A stretch of 64,000 nucleotides of DNA from Fragilaria crotonensis (lineage: Eukaryota > Bacillariophyta > Fragilariophyceae > Fragilariales > Fragilariaceae): assembly GCA_022925895.1 (NCBI GenBank), contig JAKSYS010000080.1, positions 62,001 through 126,000 on the forward strand, given 5' to 3'. A program made the position numbers and the translations under genes. The notes beneath the pieces are model-generated. The model saw only the letters and a program-made list of their open reading frames with translations. It was not told the DNA's origin and did not search any database. Below, piece by piece: positions 34,772 through 44,841 of this stretch. The number at the start of each line of letters is the position of its first letter. The stretch's first letter is position 1.

Positions 34772-36309
34772 ATGATTATGCAACAAATCTGGTCGTTGCT
34801 CTTCTTTTGCAATTGCTGTATGATCTCGGCTTTGCTTCCTCCCCCTTGTAGAACGTCTACATATCGCGCGAATGGTCTTGTCACTTCTCGGCTATTTGCA
34901 GCGGTTCGACCTTCAACATCCGAACTATGCTTGTCGAAGCACAAGAAATGGGAGGAACGCTACGCGGAATTGTTGAGCTATTATCGAGAGCGGAAAACCA
35001 TTTATGTCGTCGAAGAATCCAACCCTAGCCTCAAGAACTTTTTGCAGCACCAACGCCAAGAGTATCGAAAGTGGAAACGAGGAGAGACGAGCACACTAAA
35101 TGAAACCAAGGTTGAGCTTCTCAATCGCCTAGATTTTGTATGGGATAAGAACCAGCAGATATGGGAAACTCGGTACGCTGAACTTCTGCAATTTAAGCAA
35201 GAATTCGGTCATGTGAATGTTCCCATGAAATACAAAACGTTGGGGCAGTGGGTCACCAAACACCGAAAAGCCTACCGTGCAGGTTCTCTTGAAGAGAGCA
35301 GAATTGACCGTTTAAATGAAGTGGGCTTCATGTGGGATGTCCAGGAGTGGCAGTTTCAGCGACGGCTAGAGGAAATACGAGAGTTTCGTGCAAAGAACGG
35401 CCACATCGACATTCGAGTGACTGACGGAGAATTTGGTTCCTGGTTCTACAGTCGACGGAAAGAGTACTTGAAATATTTGAATGGGGAAAACACAACCCTG
35501 TCCGACTCACACCGAATAGCACTGGAAAGGGTTGGGTTTGGTCCGCATCTTGCCAGACGACGACAAACAGCTATTACGTCAAACGTTACATGGCAGACTC
35601 GATACGACGAGCTCGTTCATTTCATAGGAAAGTATAACCATACCCGAGTCCCGAAGGTCCCACAATACGCACAGCTTTCGTCCTGGGTCAATCACCAAAG
35701 AAACCTTAAAGCGGTAGGAAAGCTTGATCGAGGTCGCCTTCATCAGCTTCAAGAGATAGGCTTCGTGTGGAATGAAAATCGGTGGTTATGGATGAAGCGA
35801 TTCTCTGAGCTTGCAGCCTTTCAGGAGAAAAGCGGCCATACGAATGTACCTCGAGGCGGCGGAGATCTTGGCGAGTGGGTGGAGTGGCAGCGAGTAAGTG
35901 TCAGTTTGTCGATCTACGTGAAAGCTTGCTCTGGGGGTTCTGCACGCATCGCACACTCACTCGACTACGCTAGGTTAACTTCGCGAACTATGAGAAAGGA
36001 AAGAAATCTCAGATTACAGCGCAACGAGTCACTTTGTTGAATAATATCGGATTCGATTGGAATCGGGGAGACACCAGGCGCATCGAATGGGATCTTTCGT
36101 GGCATAGAAACCTTCATCAGTTACGGAAATGGAAGGAAAAACATGGCGATTGTAATGTTCCTAGAAGCTCTGACCCAGCTCTTGGTCTGTGGGTTTCACA
36201 ACAACGTATGAATTATAAGGCGTCACTACGAGGAGAAAAGACCACACTTACGACCGATCGAATTTTGCAGCTGAAGGAAATCGGGCTGCTTGACAACGTC
36301 GAGTCGTAG
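34772..36309 (+). CDS. Helicase-associated (HA) domain repeat protein without helicase, two exons
   Basis: Start at the ATG at 34772 (an upstream TTG in frame is not needed). Exon 1 is 34772-35893; the intron 35894-35973 (80 nt, GTAAGT to TAG) is phase 0; exon 2 is 35974-36309, giving 485 residues. The N-terminal 40 residues form a hydrophobic leader (IWSLLFFCNCCMISALLPPP) and then a basic stretch, so targeting to plastid or secretion is likely. Six or so repeats of about 65-70 residues follow. Each has W..RY.EL..F....GH.NVP...., then LG.WV..QR and a leucine/isoleucine helix ending GF.W, the PF03457 HA pattern. The splice restores VNFANYEKGK inside the last complete repeat. HA repeats may bind nucleic acid; function in diatoms is unknown. 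Confidence 0.88.
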
Positions 36310-36341
36310 CGACTTTCTTGCTCGGTGTTGATATTACTCTA

Positions 36342-36838
36342 TCATTTGTCTTCTAACTGAATGGATTTTCCGAATCTTCCGTATAGAATCTTTTTCAGGG
36401 TCGCTTGCTCCTCAAGAATATCCGCTTCCTCCCGACCCAAGGCATCTAGCTCGGCTTGGTACTTTTCCACTTGTCCTTCGCAGTAGTCAATGGCAGATTC
36501 TTCCGAGGTCTCAAAGAAAGTTTCGCCACCCATCATCAGCATTACCTGGTCTCCGGATCCCATCATGAGTTCAGTGGATGCGTCGTCAATCCCTTCAAGT
36601 ACACGCTGCGTTTGCATGGTGCATGACATGTGTGAGAAATCTGAGATGGATCAACATGATACGTCATCACGCACTAGTCCAATCGCACCTTGAGCCCTGT
36701 CATCTCAGCTCTCACTTCATGCAATCTCGCATTCAATCGAGCAAACTTATTGATATTCTCTTGGTCGTCCCTTCGTACTTCTGTTTCATTCTCTTCTTCT
36801 CGCCGAAGCATGGCTCCTCCACTGGAAACGCTGGCCAT
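36342..36838 (-). CDS. PFDN4: Prefoldin subunit 4, two exons
   Basis: Beta-type subunit of the hexameric prefoldin co-chaperone, which delivers nascent actin and tubulin to CCT in the cytosol. The start is the minus-strand ATG at 36838. Exon 1 is 36838-36689 (50 codons); the intron 36688-36606 (83 nt, GTGCGA to CAG) is phase 0; exon 2 is 36605-36342, giving 137 residues, close to the usual length. Coiled-coil 1 contains the family motif QENINKFARLNARLHEV. Across the splice comes RVLEGIDDASTELMM; then the two-hairpin beta core (MMGGETFF) and coiled-coil 2 (QVEKYQAELDAL). The 3' end is only 32 bp from the convergent HA gene. Confidence 0.93.
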
Positions 36839-37582
36839 CGAGTAGGTGAAATGAGTAGTGCAATACTTGGGGACGATCGCTATGTTTGCTCGACACTTGC
36901 ACTGCACGAATGGTGATGAGGTTACACGACTGTGGTACGAATATGTGGTACTGGAGTACTCTGTACTATAAAAAGGTACTGTAGTACTTGTGTACCAGTA
37001 CAAGTGCTACCGAAGACGTATGCTAGCTCTAGCTAGAGGTACAGTAGAAAGTACTATACGGAACACAATCGATAAGGATGAGGATTCAAAAAGGTTCATT
37101 TCAGTACCAGATGTCATGTATGTCAAACCTACAGATTCCTATTACTACTAGCGATGAACTAAATGTCATTCGCCTCACTTGCCTTCTGGAATGAGGAGAG
37201 TGTGATGCCAAGGAGTCGATTTGAAATAAAAAGCCAAAGGATTCAGTCCCCGTTGCCCTCTCGTTCTTCTTCGTGAGGTATTGCTATTAACGCGTTAAAG
37301 GCAGAAGAAGTTGCGAATTGTGAGCCAAGTTTCCGATCAAATTGAATTCATTCATCGCATCGACGAAACACGAAGTAGTTCAGGTACAGTACAAATAGCA
37401 GGTGCCAGTACCTGTAGTACCAAGCAAAACCACCGCGAACCCTGTAACTGTCAGTGGACTCATTCGACTAAAACGTTCATCGAAATACGGCTTGTCTGAG
37501 TTTGAGAAGCATACTGGAGCCGGAGTTCGTCTGAATTTCATTTCAACTTGGTGCTTGCATCGCGACTCCCGACAAGGTGGCA
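36839..37582. promoter_or_regulatory. Divergent promoter space between PFDN4 and SIN3
   Basis: 744 bp with several GTAC palindromes at 36940-37060 and 37380-37425 and no supported gene. The two flanking genes are transcribed away from it. Confidence 0.4.
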
Positions 37583-40500
37583 ATGGACAAGAACAGTGAT
37601 TCAAGCGTTGACGCATCACAACCTGCTGGAAGCGATCCAGTTGCCGGTACTTTACCGCAACCAGATGCTGGTCCGCAACCGCCTGCCGATGAGAGTGTTG
37701 GAAGCGGAAAAGCAGACACCGCAATTCGTCCTCCCTATTCAACTCCGTTTCCTCCACCATCTGATCGTGTCCGTTCCATGTACCCGAGTAAATTTGGTCA
37801 AGAGCCTGCTCGATATCTGAAACCTATTCCTCCAGATGCCAAGCCTCCTGCAGAACCACCGCAGAAAATCACTCCTTCCCCTCCTTTTGCGGCTGGCGGG
37901 TTTCCTCCATCAGCGACTGGCACGCTAGGCCCAAATCAACAACAGCCTCAGGCCCCGCCTTCGCAATCACAAAGGCCCCGCCCTCTCCCTAACGCTCGTG
38001 CTGGATCAGGAGCGCCTCCAGCTGCCCAGCCGAAACCTCAACTAGGAACTGACCGCCCACGCTTTGCAGGCCCACCCTCTGCCCAATTGCCGACTCCTCT
38101 TGCTCGTCCACAAGCGACTTCTGATGAACGTAGAGGACAAGCTGCTGGAACAGCAGGTGGAGGCCCAATGCATGTATCATCTACCGCACCAGGACCGCGG
38201 CCACCTATGACAGGACCAAATGGAGGAATGCCATTCCGAGGAGGGCTCTCAGTCGACCCTCCGCCCCAACCTGGGGGCTTCAGACCTCCCGCCAACGCTG
38301 GAGCAATGAGAGAACTCCGTGTTGAAGATGCGCTCGTCTACCTGGATGATGTAAAGCGTGAATTTGGAGACAGACCTCGCATCTACAATGAATTCCTTGA
38401 GATTATGAAGAACTTTAAGAGTCAAGAAGTAGATACACCTGGAGTCATCAACCGGGTTTCTCGGCTGTTTCGCGGGTACAACAATCTTATCCTGGGCTTC
38501 AACAAATTCTTACCTCTTGGATACAAAATTAGCCTTGCAGACCTTGAGCAAAGAGATTTGGAGTATGCTCGTCAACAGCAACAGGGACAGCAACGACAGG
38601 CTCCTGCAGGTCCAGGTCAGAAGCCGTATGCTCGACAGTGGGGAGGACCGCAGGCAGCGCCACCAAGCCATGTGATTAGTCAGCAGCAGGGACAGATGAG
38701 GGATGTTCCGGCTGGCAGCAAAGGTCCTGTGGCCCAAGCTGGACCAATTCCGCCGCAGGGTTACGTCAAGCGCGCTCCACAAGGTCAGGGCGGTGGCCAA
38801 CAAGCAATACCGCCGGTCGGTCGACCAGGACCGAAGCCTCAAGTTCCTGTTTCTAGTGGTGGTCAACCGAATCAGCAACAAGCTACTCAACCTGCGCCAC
38901 AGCAGCAGCTGCATCGCGCCACAGCAGCGACCCCTGCACAAATTTCTCGACAGCCCATCCCTCAGCTGCCTCCACCCCCACCGCAGCCACAACACCAGGC
39001 AGTAGAATTCGATCATGCCATTTCCTACGTTACCAACATCAAAAAACGTTTCGCCGATGACCCGAACACTTATCATCAGTTCTTGGAGATCCTTCACACG
39101 TATCAGAAGGAACAACGCGGAATCAAGGAAGTTCTCGAACAAGTGGCAAGTCTTTTCGCCGATCATCCGGACCTGTTGAAAGAGTTTACGTTCTTTTTGC
39201 CTGACGCTGTTCAAGAGCAAGCGAAAGAGAGGCTCCACCGAGCCGCCGCCGACTCAGAGGCTCGCCAAGCATTGGCCGCTCAACAGCGCACAGAAGAGCA
39301 GGGTGCATTTACAGGGCGTTCAAACTGGGGTGGCCCGAGGGGCCTGGAGAATCGTCAAGGACCTCCTGGACGGCGCATGAATTCTCAGAAGTTCATTGAT
39401 ATGACAGATGTCCAGCAAATGGATACTTCAGATTCTGCCGAACAAGAACCTCAGGCAAGACAGGCCACAAGTCCTCGGAAGCGGCCCTTCAGTCCAGGGG
39501 GTCGTGAGGTTCAAGCGCAGCATCCAGAGACACATGTGTACAACTCTGCCGTTGAAAGACAATTTTTCGAAGCAGCAAAGGAAGCTTTGGTCTCGTACAG
39601 CCGTGACGGGGGCCAGGCTTGGGCTGAGTTTCTCAAATGTTTGGACTTGTATGCCCAAGAATTTTTGTCAAAGAGTGAAATGTTGAGTTTTGTCGAACCT
39701 CTCCTGGGCAAGCGTAATGCCGAACTTTTTGAAGAGTTTAAGCGCATTCTGAGTGCCGCCGGGTCTCCAAGTGGACCCACTCCGACTACGGAGGACTCGT
39801 GGTATTCTGTCCCCTTGTGTGAGATAGACTTTCTTCGTTGTCGGCAGTGCAGCCCATCATATCGTGCTCTTCCTCGTGACTACCCTGCGCCTCCGTGTGG
39901 CGGGCGTAGCGATGAGGAGAAAAAGATTCTGAACAATGTCTGGGTGTCTCTTCCGAAAGGCAGCGAGGAAAGTTACACTTTCCGCCACATGCGTCGAAAT
40001 CACTGCGAAGAAGTTCTATTTCGTTGTGAAGATGAACGTTTCGAAATCGACATGGTCATTGACAGCAATGCGGCGACTCTCCGTCGATTGGAACCAATTG
40101 CAGAAGAAATCTCGCAGCTGGCGCAGGAAGAGCAGCTCGCTTCCGACGTCTATGTTTCTGGGAACAAAGGCCAAGAAGGGGATCTTGGCATGGGCGGCTT
40201 GCGTTATCAATACACATTCGATCCAGAAATTCTGGGGGTGATCCATCGAAATTCGATCGCGCGTATCTACGGTGACGCCGGGCAAGAAATGCTGGATCTG
40301 ATTGTTAAAAACGCAAGCGTCGCTGTACCAGTTGTCGTCCAGCGACTTCGACAAAAAGACCAAGAGTTTAAAACGGCGCGGGAACGATTGAATCGTCATT
40401 GGAAGGAGCTGGCGGAAATGAATTACTACAAAAGCCTCGACCACCGAAGCCTTACATGGCGTACGATTGACAAGCGCGCTACGAGTACGCGTACATTGAT

Positions 40501-41873
40501 CGCAGAAATCAAGGATAGGGCTGCGAACGGGGGCAAGGAAGGAGATGCAGCGGTTGCTGCTCGTCGAGAAAAAGCGAAAGAAGAGCACGGTTCCTTTTAT
40601 GAGATTACGATGGGAGATACGTTGGATTTGGATTTGAATGTTCTTCCGAAGCCTCATTCGTCCATATTCACACCACACATGAGTTTCATTTACGAAAATA
40701 ACTCGTGGGTTCAACGCGACGCGTATCGCATATTGTCGTTTGCGCTTGAGCGCGGGTCTACATCACCACCTGATAAGGAACGCTGTCATCGTTTGTGGAG
40801 AGATCTCTTTGGGCCTGTCTTTGGAATACCACTCAGTTGGATGCAAAAACCTGCTGTGGCCTTTCAGGAATCCACCGCTGCTAGAAGAGCGCCCGACATG
40901 CCTGTTGTCATCGTTAGCAATGGGGAGGAAAACAGTCACGAGGACGACGAAGATACCGACGACGAAGAATTGGGAAAGAATGTCGTTACCGAAGAGTTGC
41001 GAAGTGAGAACAGAAGGCATGATAAGTCCAACCTGAATGGATCTCCATCCTCTCCCCCCAGGTACGATTGTGTCTACTTTGTTTGGGGAGGGCCGCATTG
41101 TTCGATTCCGCCTCCCAGAAAAATGTTACCAAGTCGTTTTGCCTTTTGGTACTGGGTATCTCCAACCGAACACTGTGCTATGCACAGTCGAGCGCGTCGA
41201 GCAGTCGGCGTACACCACCCAGCTACGAGAACATGATGAAAGCAGTTTAGAGCGTGAGGACGATTCTCTCATCTTCGGAACGCAATCGCTGTACCTGTTC
41301 TTTCGCTTGCACCAAATTCTTGTCCGGCGTCTCAATATTGCCAAGAAAATGGCGTACCAAGTGGTAAAGGATGCCAGCTTGGCTACGTTGGTTGAACAGC
41401 TCAAGGCCGAGCCCAACGAAGACATGGGCCGAAAGAGATACGAAGCATACTTGTCATTGGTTTATGCGTTAATGGATGGTGCCCATAGTGACGCTGGTGG
41501 TAAATATGAAGACCGGGTCCGATGTCTCTTGGGGCATGGAGGCTTTGAGCTCGCAACGATGGACAAATTGCTTTCCCATATCCTAAAGAATTTGCAATCG
41601 ATCGCCCACGATGATGTTATGTTGAATCTTGTTGCCCTCTTCAGGCGTCACTGCGAGAGTGGTTTCCGTCCCGAGGCCTTTAAACAGGAGGCTGCATACC
41701 TCTCCGAAGGGGACAATATGTTTGCCTTCCAGATCAGTAGAGTGCCGGGATCCGACGATAAGGTGTTATTCATGGAATCCCTTGGTGTCATTTTCGAGGA
41801 TGACGAGCATTCTCATGCAGTCATTGAAACTGAGCCTGAACCGGCAGCCAAGCGTCCTCGTATGAAACTTTGA
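37583..41873 (+). CDS. SIN3: Sin3 transcriptional corepressor, two exons
   Basis: Scaffold of the Sin3-histone deacetylase complex in the nucleus. The start is the ATG at 37583 (the preceding in-frame GTG is not used). Exon 1 is 37583-41003; the intron 41004-41061 (58 nt, GTGAGA to a strong CCTCTCCCCCCAG) is phase 1; exon 2 is 41062-41873, giving 1410 residues. After a Pro/Gln-rich N-terminus come PAH1 (about 245-310, DALVYLDDVKREF), PAH2 (about 475-545, FDHAISYVTNIKKRF) and a weaker PAH3 (about 653-720). The HDAC-interaction domain follows (about 745-850, LCEIDFLRCRQCSPSYRALP), then a C-terminal helical region. The splice rejoins ELRS to TIVSTLFGEGRIVRFRLP. Linkers between PAHs are Gln/Pro-rich. 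Acidic residues and a basic KRPRMKL end suggest nuclear localisation. Confidence 0.95.
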
Positions 41874-42400
41874 GATGAGTATCTCTATATCGGGCGACAA
41901 GAGAGTATTGTACCCGAGAATGTCCTTGGCTCTGCTGTTTGTATGATATAATCTACTGTTCTCGTGCTCGAAGGCGATGACCTGGAACTCTATGTCACTT
42001 TTCACTATCTAGGTAGGGGTAGTAGTAGGTAGTACCAGGTACATGAGTGTGGGGATGGGTGGACTTCCTCTGATGTATGGCTAGTATGCATGCAATACAA
42101 GTACCAGGTACCTGGTACTCGGAGAACTCTTCTATGCATATGCATGTACCACCCTCCAGCACCCACAATACCCACGATACAGATGTCTGTGGTGTGACTG
42201 CACTAGTGGTCCGCACTTCCCAGCCAGTAAAAGTACGTTGTACTAAACCTAAAACCTAAAACCTGTCATGCCGTATGCAGTATGCATACATGCATACACA
42301 TGACACATGATGCTCGAGAGCTCGTAAAAAGCAGGGTTCGTCTTTGTGGGAGTGGTATGAATATAAGTAGACTACTGGTACATAGTAGAATGGTGATAAT
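41874..42400. other. Intergenic region left of the retrotransposon
   Basis: No gene. It has a 20-bp palindrome at 42100-42119, alternating ATGCAT palindromes at about 42270-42300 and a short AAACCTAAAACCT repeat at 42243-42263. The last five bases ATAAT are the left target duplication of the retrotransposon. Confidence 0.6.
42100..42119. repeat. 20-bp perfect palindrome AGTACCAGGTACCTGGTACT
   Basis: Identical to its reverse complement over all 20 bases and containing three GTAC cores. Shortened relatives recur in other intergenic regions. Confidence 0.9.
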
Positions 42401-42995
42401 TGACAGTGTTCGTGTGGTCGGTACACGAGTACTGGCCGACGGTAGACTTAAGGTTAGTAGGACCTAGAAGTCTAACGTTGGACTTGACGGGTGAGGAAGC
42501 AAACCTGACGGATCGTCCAGCTTTGGGCGATGGTGTTTTGTAGACATACACCATGGCGGTAGATTTGTTGATACAAGGATGTAGAAATGTAGGAAACTAA
42601 GTAGTAAAGGCCTTTACTGTTTTTGGTTTGTGGAAATTATAAGATGAATTAAGGATGAAAAATGAAGGTGAGACTTGCAACATTAGTTGGAGTCTCACAA
42701 ATGAAGTGTTGTCTTAGTCCCACTTCCTGAGTGGTGTTTGGGAAGTGTTGTCCATAGTAAAAAGAGTGTTGTTGAAGTTATCAACAACACTCATGATTTG
42801 AATTACATAGGAAGTAAATTCAAATAGTTTTGTGTTGCAGACCGGTAGTACCAGGTTCTGATCCGTAGAATTCTACGGGAACGGGTCACGGACAGACTAA
42901 GAAAAATAAAGGACTGTCGACTGTATTACCGTATGGTATTTAACCTTACAGTAAGACGAGAGACAGTGTGACAGAGTGACGGTAGATTCCTAACA
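42401..42995 (-). repeat. 3' LTR (left, 595 bp)
   Basis: Near-identical to the right LTR. It begins TGACAGTGTT and ends GATTCCTAACA on the plus strand, and contains the hairpin at 42764-42792. Adjoining on the inside (42996 onward, minus strand AAGAGGGG) is a purine-rich tract. Confidence 0.97.
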
Positions 42996-43008
42996 CCCCT
43001 CTTGGATC
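42996..43008 (-). promoter_or_regulatory. Polypurine tract of the retrotransposon
   Basis: On the minus strand the bases before the 3' LTR read CAAGAGGGG, a purine run in the expected place for plus-strand priming. Confidence 0.7.
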
Positions 43009-43653
43009 AGATCTCTGGTCCCGGTGATGAAAGCATGTGGTCGGGGAGAACACAGAAGATCTTGGTGAGGTGAGGATCAATTTTGCCGGAGTGTTGAGTT
43101 TTGGTGAGGATGTCGGCAAGTTGAGAGTCACAGGGAATCCAATGAAGTTGGTGAATGCCGTCTTGCTGGCCTTGACGGACGAAGTGGAAGCGGCGTTCGA
43201 TGTGTCGCGTCTTGCGAGTGAGTTTTCCATTCTTTGCGATTTGGACGGTGGCTTCATTGTCAATCATGAGGATGGCAGGTATGGAAGGAAGACGTTGGGT
43301 TGATTCACGCCATTGTTTGGTGCCAAGATAGAGCATATCGTGAGAAGCATTCGGATGTGAGCTGTGGCCATTGTGGCAGAACATGCGGCCATGTATTCAG
43401 CTTCAGAAGTAGACATTGCAACAGGTGTAGGCATTGTAGAATTGGCTTCAATGAGGGCACCATTGTAGAAGATCATGTATCCAACAGTGGAACGGCCAGT
43501 GTCAGGGCAGTCTTGCCAGCTGGCGTCGGAGAAAACGGTGAGATCGGAGTATGGGATACGATGGTGAAGGCAGATGTCATAGATGGATTTGAAGTGCCAT
43601 CGGGGTAGAATTTGAGAGCGTAGTAGGGGCGGCGAAGATAGCCGATGAGCCAA
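43007..43653 (-). CDS. Copia RNase H and polyprotein C-terminus (two overlapping frames)
   Basis: The minus-strand frame 43653-43264 has the copia RNase H signature FSDASWQDCPDTGRSTVGYM and then MSTSEAEYMA. It continues after a frame change in 43384-43007 with IDNEATVQIA, RHIERRFHFVR and the closing ADILTK motif typical of copia elements. RNase H removes RNA from the cDNA hybrid during replication. One indel between about 43264 and 43384 breaks it. Confidence 0.9.
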
Positions 43654-44841
43654 GATAGGGCTCGAAAATCAGGTATGCCAGGAGAGATGCATGCTTTAGC
43701 AAGTTTGCAGACAGCAAATAGGATGTCAGCTCTTGTATTGTATGCAAGGTAGAGGAGAGTGCAGACAGCAGAGCGGAAGGGAAGGCGTTGTTGCTTTTGT
43801 TCGACGAGGGTAACGTCAGAGGCGGTTACGGGCGGTTATCCTTGCTGAAGGTGTAGTCGGGAGGAAAGGGGGTATCGCGTTCGGGGAATTCGGAATTCGG
43901 GTCATAACGTTGGAGAGTATTCAAAACGTAGCGGTGTTGATCCAGAGTATAGCTTGAGTCGGAGTGTTTGTGGATACGCATTTGGAGGAACCATTGCGCA
44001 GGTCCGAGGAATTTGACATCGAAGCGATTGCGGACGGAATCTTCAAATTGTTTTTCGATGGAATCGTTGCTTCCAGCGTAGAGCATATCATCGACGAAAA
44101 ATAGGAGACGGAGCCATTGATTGTGTTTGTCGTATCGGACAAAATAAGACGGTTCGGAAGGAGATTGGATAAAGCCTTGGGAGTAGAGCCATTCCGAAAA
44201 TTCAATGTTCCAATATTTGCCAGAGTAGACGAGACCGTAGATTCCTTTGTTCAGTAACATTGGGGAGCCAAAGAATTTAGCGTATTCAGGGAAGTGATAG
44301 GCGTATTCCAATGGCAGTTTCACAAAGTGGCGGCCAATAACTTTGGCTTGGAGGTAGGCACCAATGAAGTCAGCACTCTTGACACTTCTTCTGGATGCAC
44401 AGATGGTTGCAATGAATAGTTTGACCCCTCTTGCAGATGCACAGGGTGACCAGGTGTCTTCATACATGAGTGGTTCAACAGGTATAGGTTTTGGAGTGCC
44501 AGGTGAATTGGTAGATTCAGCAATTTCTTGACGTTGTTCAAGGAGTCGTTGTTGGTTGATGGCTTTGACTCTTTTCAGGAGACGTTTCTCCAGGTCGCCA
44601 CGGGCGACAAGGCGAGCTTTAGTTTGTCAAGTTTTCCAGTTGCAGTTTGTTTTGCTTTGAGTACAAGTTTGACTGGGATAATGAGTTCATCTTTGTGTGG
44701 AGTTTGTCCAAGGATGAAAGTATCATGGTCAATGAGGTTCTTGATCTCCATTTTGATTGCATGTAGCCAAGCATTGCGGACATTATCATCAAGTTTGAGG
44801 ACAGCTTTGAGAGACTGAGGTTCTGGAAGATATTTGTCCAC
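43654..44841 (-). CDS. Copia reverse transcriptase region, frameshifted
   Basis: The minus-strand reading begins in 44841-44575 (VRNAWLHAIKMEIKNLIDHDTF, a copia RT start pattern), changes frame, and continues in 44467-43826. There it has the RT core (SADFIGAYLQAKV, GIYGLVYSGKYW) and the catalytic box FFVDDMLYAGS, which keeps both aspartates. The reading then passes, after a stop at 43826, into LVEQKQQRLPFRSAVCTLLYLA toward RNase H. Three frame changes are present, so it is not translatable as a single protein in this assembly. Confidence 0.9.

Noticed and set aside
40982-41061. 80-nt intron in SIN3 from an earlier GT
   Set aside because: Its length gives the wrong phase. The 58-nt intron 41004-41061 restores the frame and has a better donor.
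42243-42263. Interstitial telomere repeat
   Set aside because: The unit AAACCT/AAAACCT is not a regular TTAGGG-type array and resembles the MITE subterminal repeat more closely.
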